DNA of 64,000 nucleotides from Streptomyces sp. V3I8. Lineage in GTDB: Bacteria; Actinomycetota; Actinomycetes; Streptomycetales; Streptomycetaceae. Positions 62,642 through 64,000 of this stretch are shown here, one piece after another; position 1 is the stretch's first letter, and every line of letters begins with the position of its first letter. The stretch is from positions 1,674,001 through 1,738,000 of the forward strand of contig NZ_JAUSZL010000002.1 of NCBI RefSeq assembly GCF_030817535.1. The letters are read 5' to 3'. The notes under the pieces are model-generated. The model was not told the origin of the DNA, did not search any database, and worked only from the letters and a program-made list of their open reading frames with translations. A program made the translations under genes and the position numbers.

Positions 62642-64000
62642 ATGACCGCAGACGTAGACCTCACCGCCGCCAGGGCCGCCCACGGCCTGCTCGACCGGCT
62701 GATGGCCCTCGACCACCGCCTCTTCGAGGCGGTCGCGACCCGGCACTGGCCGGGCGCCGACCCACTGCTGCCGAGGCTGAGCCGCAGCGCGAACCACGGG
62801 GTGCTGTGGTTCGGCGCGGCGGCGGCCCTGGCGGCGACCCGCTCGCCGCGGGCGCGCCGCGCGGCCGTCCGCGGCATCGCCTCGCTCGCCGTGGCCTCGG
62901 CCACGATCAACACGGTGGGCAAGCGCTCGGTGCGCCGCCCGCGCCCCCGGCTGGACTCCGTGCCGGTGATGCGGCAGCTGAAGCGCCAGCCGATCACCAC
63001 CTCCTTCCCGTCGGGGCACTCGGCGTCGGCGGCGGCCTTCGCGGCGGGCGTCGCCCTGGAGTCGCGCTCGCTCGGTGCGGTGGTGGTCCCGGTGGCCGCG
63101 GGGGTGGCGCTGTCCCGTATCTACACGGGTGCGCACTTCCCGAGCGACGTGCTCGCCGGGGCGGCGTTCGGCGCGGGCACCGCCTTCGCCGTACGCGCGC
63201 TGGTGCCGACGCGCGACCAGCTGCCGCCCCCGGGGCGTCCGCGCGCGGACGTGCCCGCGCTGCGGGACGGCGAGGGGCTGGTGCTCGTGGTCAACAAGGC
63301 GGCGGGCACCGCGGACCGGATGCGCGCCGTCGCGGACCTCCTGCCGCTCGCCGAGGTGGTGGAGTGCGAACCGGACCGTCTGCTCCCCGAGTTGGAGAAG
63401 GCGGCGGCCCGCGCCGAGGTGCTGGGGGTGTGCGGCGGCGACGGCACGATCAACACGGGCGCCACGGTGGCGCTGCGCCACGGCCTCCCGCTCGCCGTGC
63501 TGCCCGGCGGCACGCTCAACCACTTCGCGCAGGACCTGGGCGTGGAGGACGTACGCGGCCTGAGCCGGGCCCTGACGGAGGGCGACGCCGTACGGGTCGA
63601 CGTGGGCCGGTTCTCCGCCGGTGACCAGGAGGGCTACTTCCTCAACAACTGCAGCCTGGGCGTCTATCCGGAGCTGGTGCGCGAGCGGGACCGCTGGTCC
63701 GGGCGGATCGGCGGCTGGCCGGCCGGGGTCGTGTCGACCCTGCGTGTCGTGCGCGCGGGCCGGCACCCGTTGCGCGCCCACTTCGACGGCAAGGAGCGGC
63801 CGCTGTGGCTCCTGTTCGCCGGGAACGGCACCTACCACCGGATGGGGCCGATCCCCGCCCGCCGTTACGACCTCGCGGACGGCCGCCTCGACGTGCGGGT
63901 CGTGCACGGCGGCCGCTTCCCGGCCGTACGCCTGCTGGCCGCGGCCGTGGCCGGACCGCTGACCCGCTCCCCCGTGCACGCGGCGCTCCGGGTCGGCGGC
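62642..64000 (+). CDS. Bifunctional PAP2 phosphatase / diacylglycerol kinase-family protein, 3' end beyond window
   Basis: 453 codons present, frame open at the right edge. Residues 1-185 are a PAP2 phosphatase with KRSVRRPRP (94-102), PSGHSA (123-128) and SRIYTGAHFPSDVLAG (158-173) containing all three PAP2 motifs; residues about 205 onward are a diacylglycerol/sphingosine-kinase-type ATP domain with CGGDGTINTGA (264-274) and LPGGTLNHFA. The fusion would dephosphorylate and phosphorylate lipids at the membrane, perhaps interconverting phosphatidic acid and diacylglycerol. ATG at 62642; GGAG sits only one base upstream, so the start is less certain. Divergent from ABC-F across 81 bp. Confidence 0.9.
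   Translation, partial: MTADVDLTAARAAHGLLDRLMALDHRLFEAVATRHWPGADPLLPRLSRSANHGVLWFGAAAALAATRSPRARRAAVRGIASLAVASATINTVGKRSVRRPRPRLDSVPVMRQLKRQPITTSFPSGHSASAAAFAAGVALESRSLGAVVVPVAAGVALSRIYTGAHFPSDVLAGAAFGAGTAFAVRALVPTRDQLPPPGRPRADVPALRDGEGLVLVVNKAAGTADRMRAVADLLPLAEVVECEPDRLLPELEKAAARAEVLGVCGGDGTINTGATVALRHGLPLAVLPGGTLNHFAQDLGVEDVRGLSRALTEGDAVRVDVGRFSAGDQEGYFLNNCSLGVYPELVRERDRWSGRIGGWPAGVVSTLRVVRAGRHPLRAHFDGKERPLWLLFAGNGTYHRMGPIPARRYDLADGRLDVRVVHGGRFPAVRLLAAAVAGPLTRSPVHAALRVGG

Noticed and set aside
60941..63979. A 1012-codon ABC-F protein
   Set aside because: The extra N-terminal part is antisense to the PAP2-diacylglycerol kinase gene; the family start MGHLEAAHLEYY is at 62560.

Overview
This 64 kb window is chromosomal DNA of a high-GC actinomycete, almost certainly a Streptomyces. 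The signs are roughly 70% or more GC with strong third-position GC bias, frequent GTG (and one TTG) starts, four-base ATGA/GTGA overlaps between operon genes, a CebR-type cellulose operator, a DUF5753 helix-turn-helix regulator, many secreted polysaccharide-degrading enzymes, and a dispersed intergenic repeat with the core GGGGCGCGGGGAACTGCGCG. I found no rRNA, tRNA, CRISPR array, insertion sequence or prophage.

Layout. (1) 1-3003: a sugar ABC importer (permease fragment and two-domain ATPase) behind a ROK-family regulator. (2) 3235-13470: a formate/oxalate-type module with a FadR-type GntR regulator, a FabH-like ketosynthase, an OxlT-like MFS carrier with a 53-residue partner, a ketopantoate-reductase-like enzyme, an NAD-type formate dehydrogenase whose alpha subunit is split over two genes, and fdhD. 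(3) 13688-24419: sialidase, a DUF4185 protein, a bile-acid-symporter-like carrier with divergent LysR, an acyl-CoA ligase, an aldo/keto reductase, a decayed GH75 chitosanase, an SDR and a methyltransferase. (4) 24580-35343: plant cell-wall degradation by GH6, GH48 and GH74 enzymes carrying CBM2 domains, then a decayed PASTA gene and a PL11 rhamnogalacturonan lyase. (5) 35435-42781: WYL and XRE regulators, small enzymes, an orphan DnaK paralogue and OsmC. (6) 42857-53906: MoxR/VWA-metallopeptidase pair, membrane phosphatase-like protein, two MBL hydrolases, a DedA protein, a degenerate aminotransferase and an acidic surface protein. (7) 54129-64000: a SigB/F-type sigma factor, CBS and PfpI proteins, an MMPL exporter with its two-component system, ABC-F, and a PAP2-diacylglycerol kinase fusion cut by the window edge.

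How the parts work together. The GH6 and GH48 cellulases are divergent around a perfect CebR box and the GH74 xyloglucanase follows GH48, so the three are probably induced together by cello-oligosaccharides. In region 2, the iron-sulfur and NADH parts of the dehydrogenase are split and reordered: catalytic fragment, fused NuoE-NuoF diaphorase, then the ferredoxin-like N-terminal fragment, then FdhD. GTAGAC/GTCGAC sites of the FadR-GntR type lie both before the local gntR gene and in the oxlT/dehydrogenase intergenic region. The most unusual objects are this split dehydrogenase, the lysine-less aminotransferase with a His/Asp tandem tail fused by translational coupling to an MBL hydrolase, the four 13-bp repeats in front of the second dnaK, and the paired palindromes in front of the MMPL operon.
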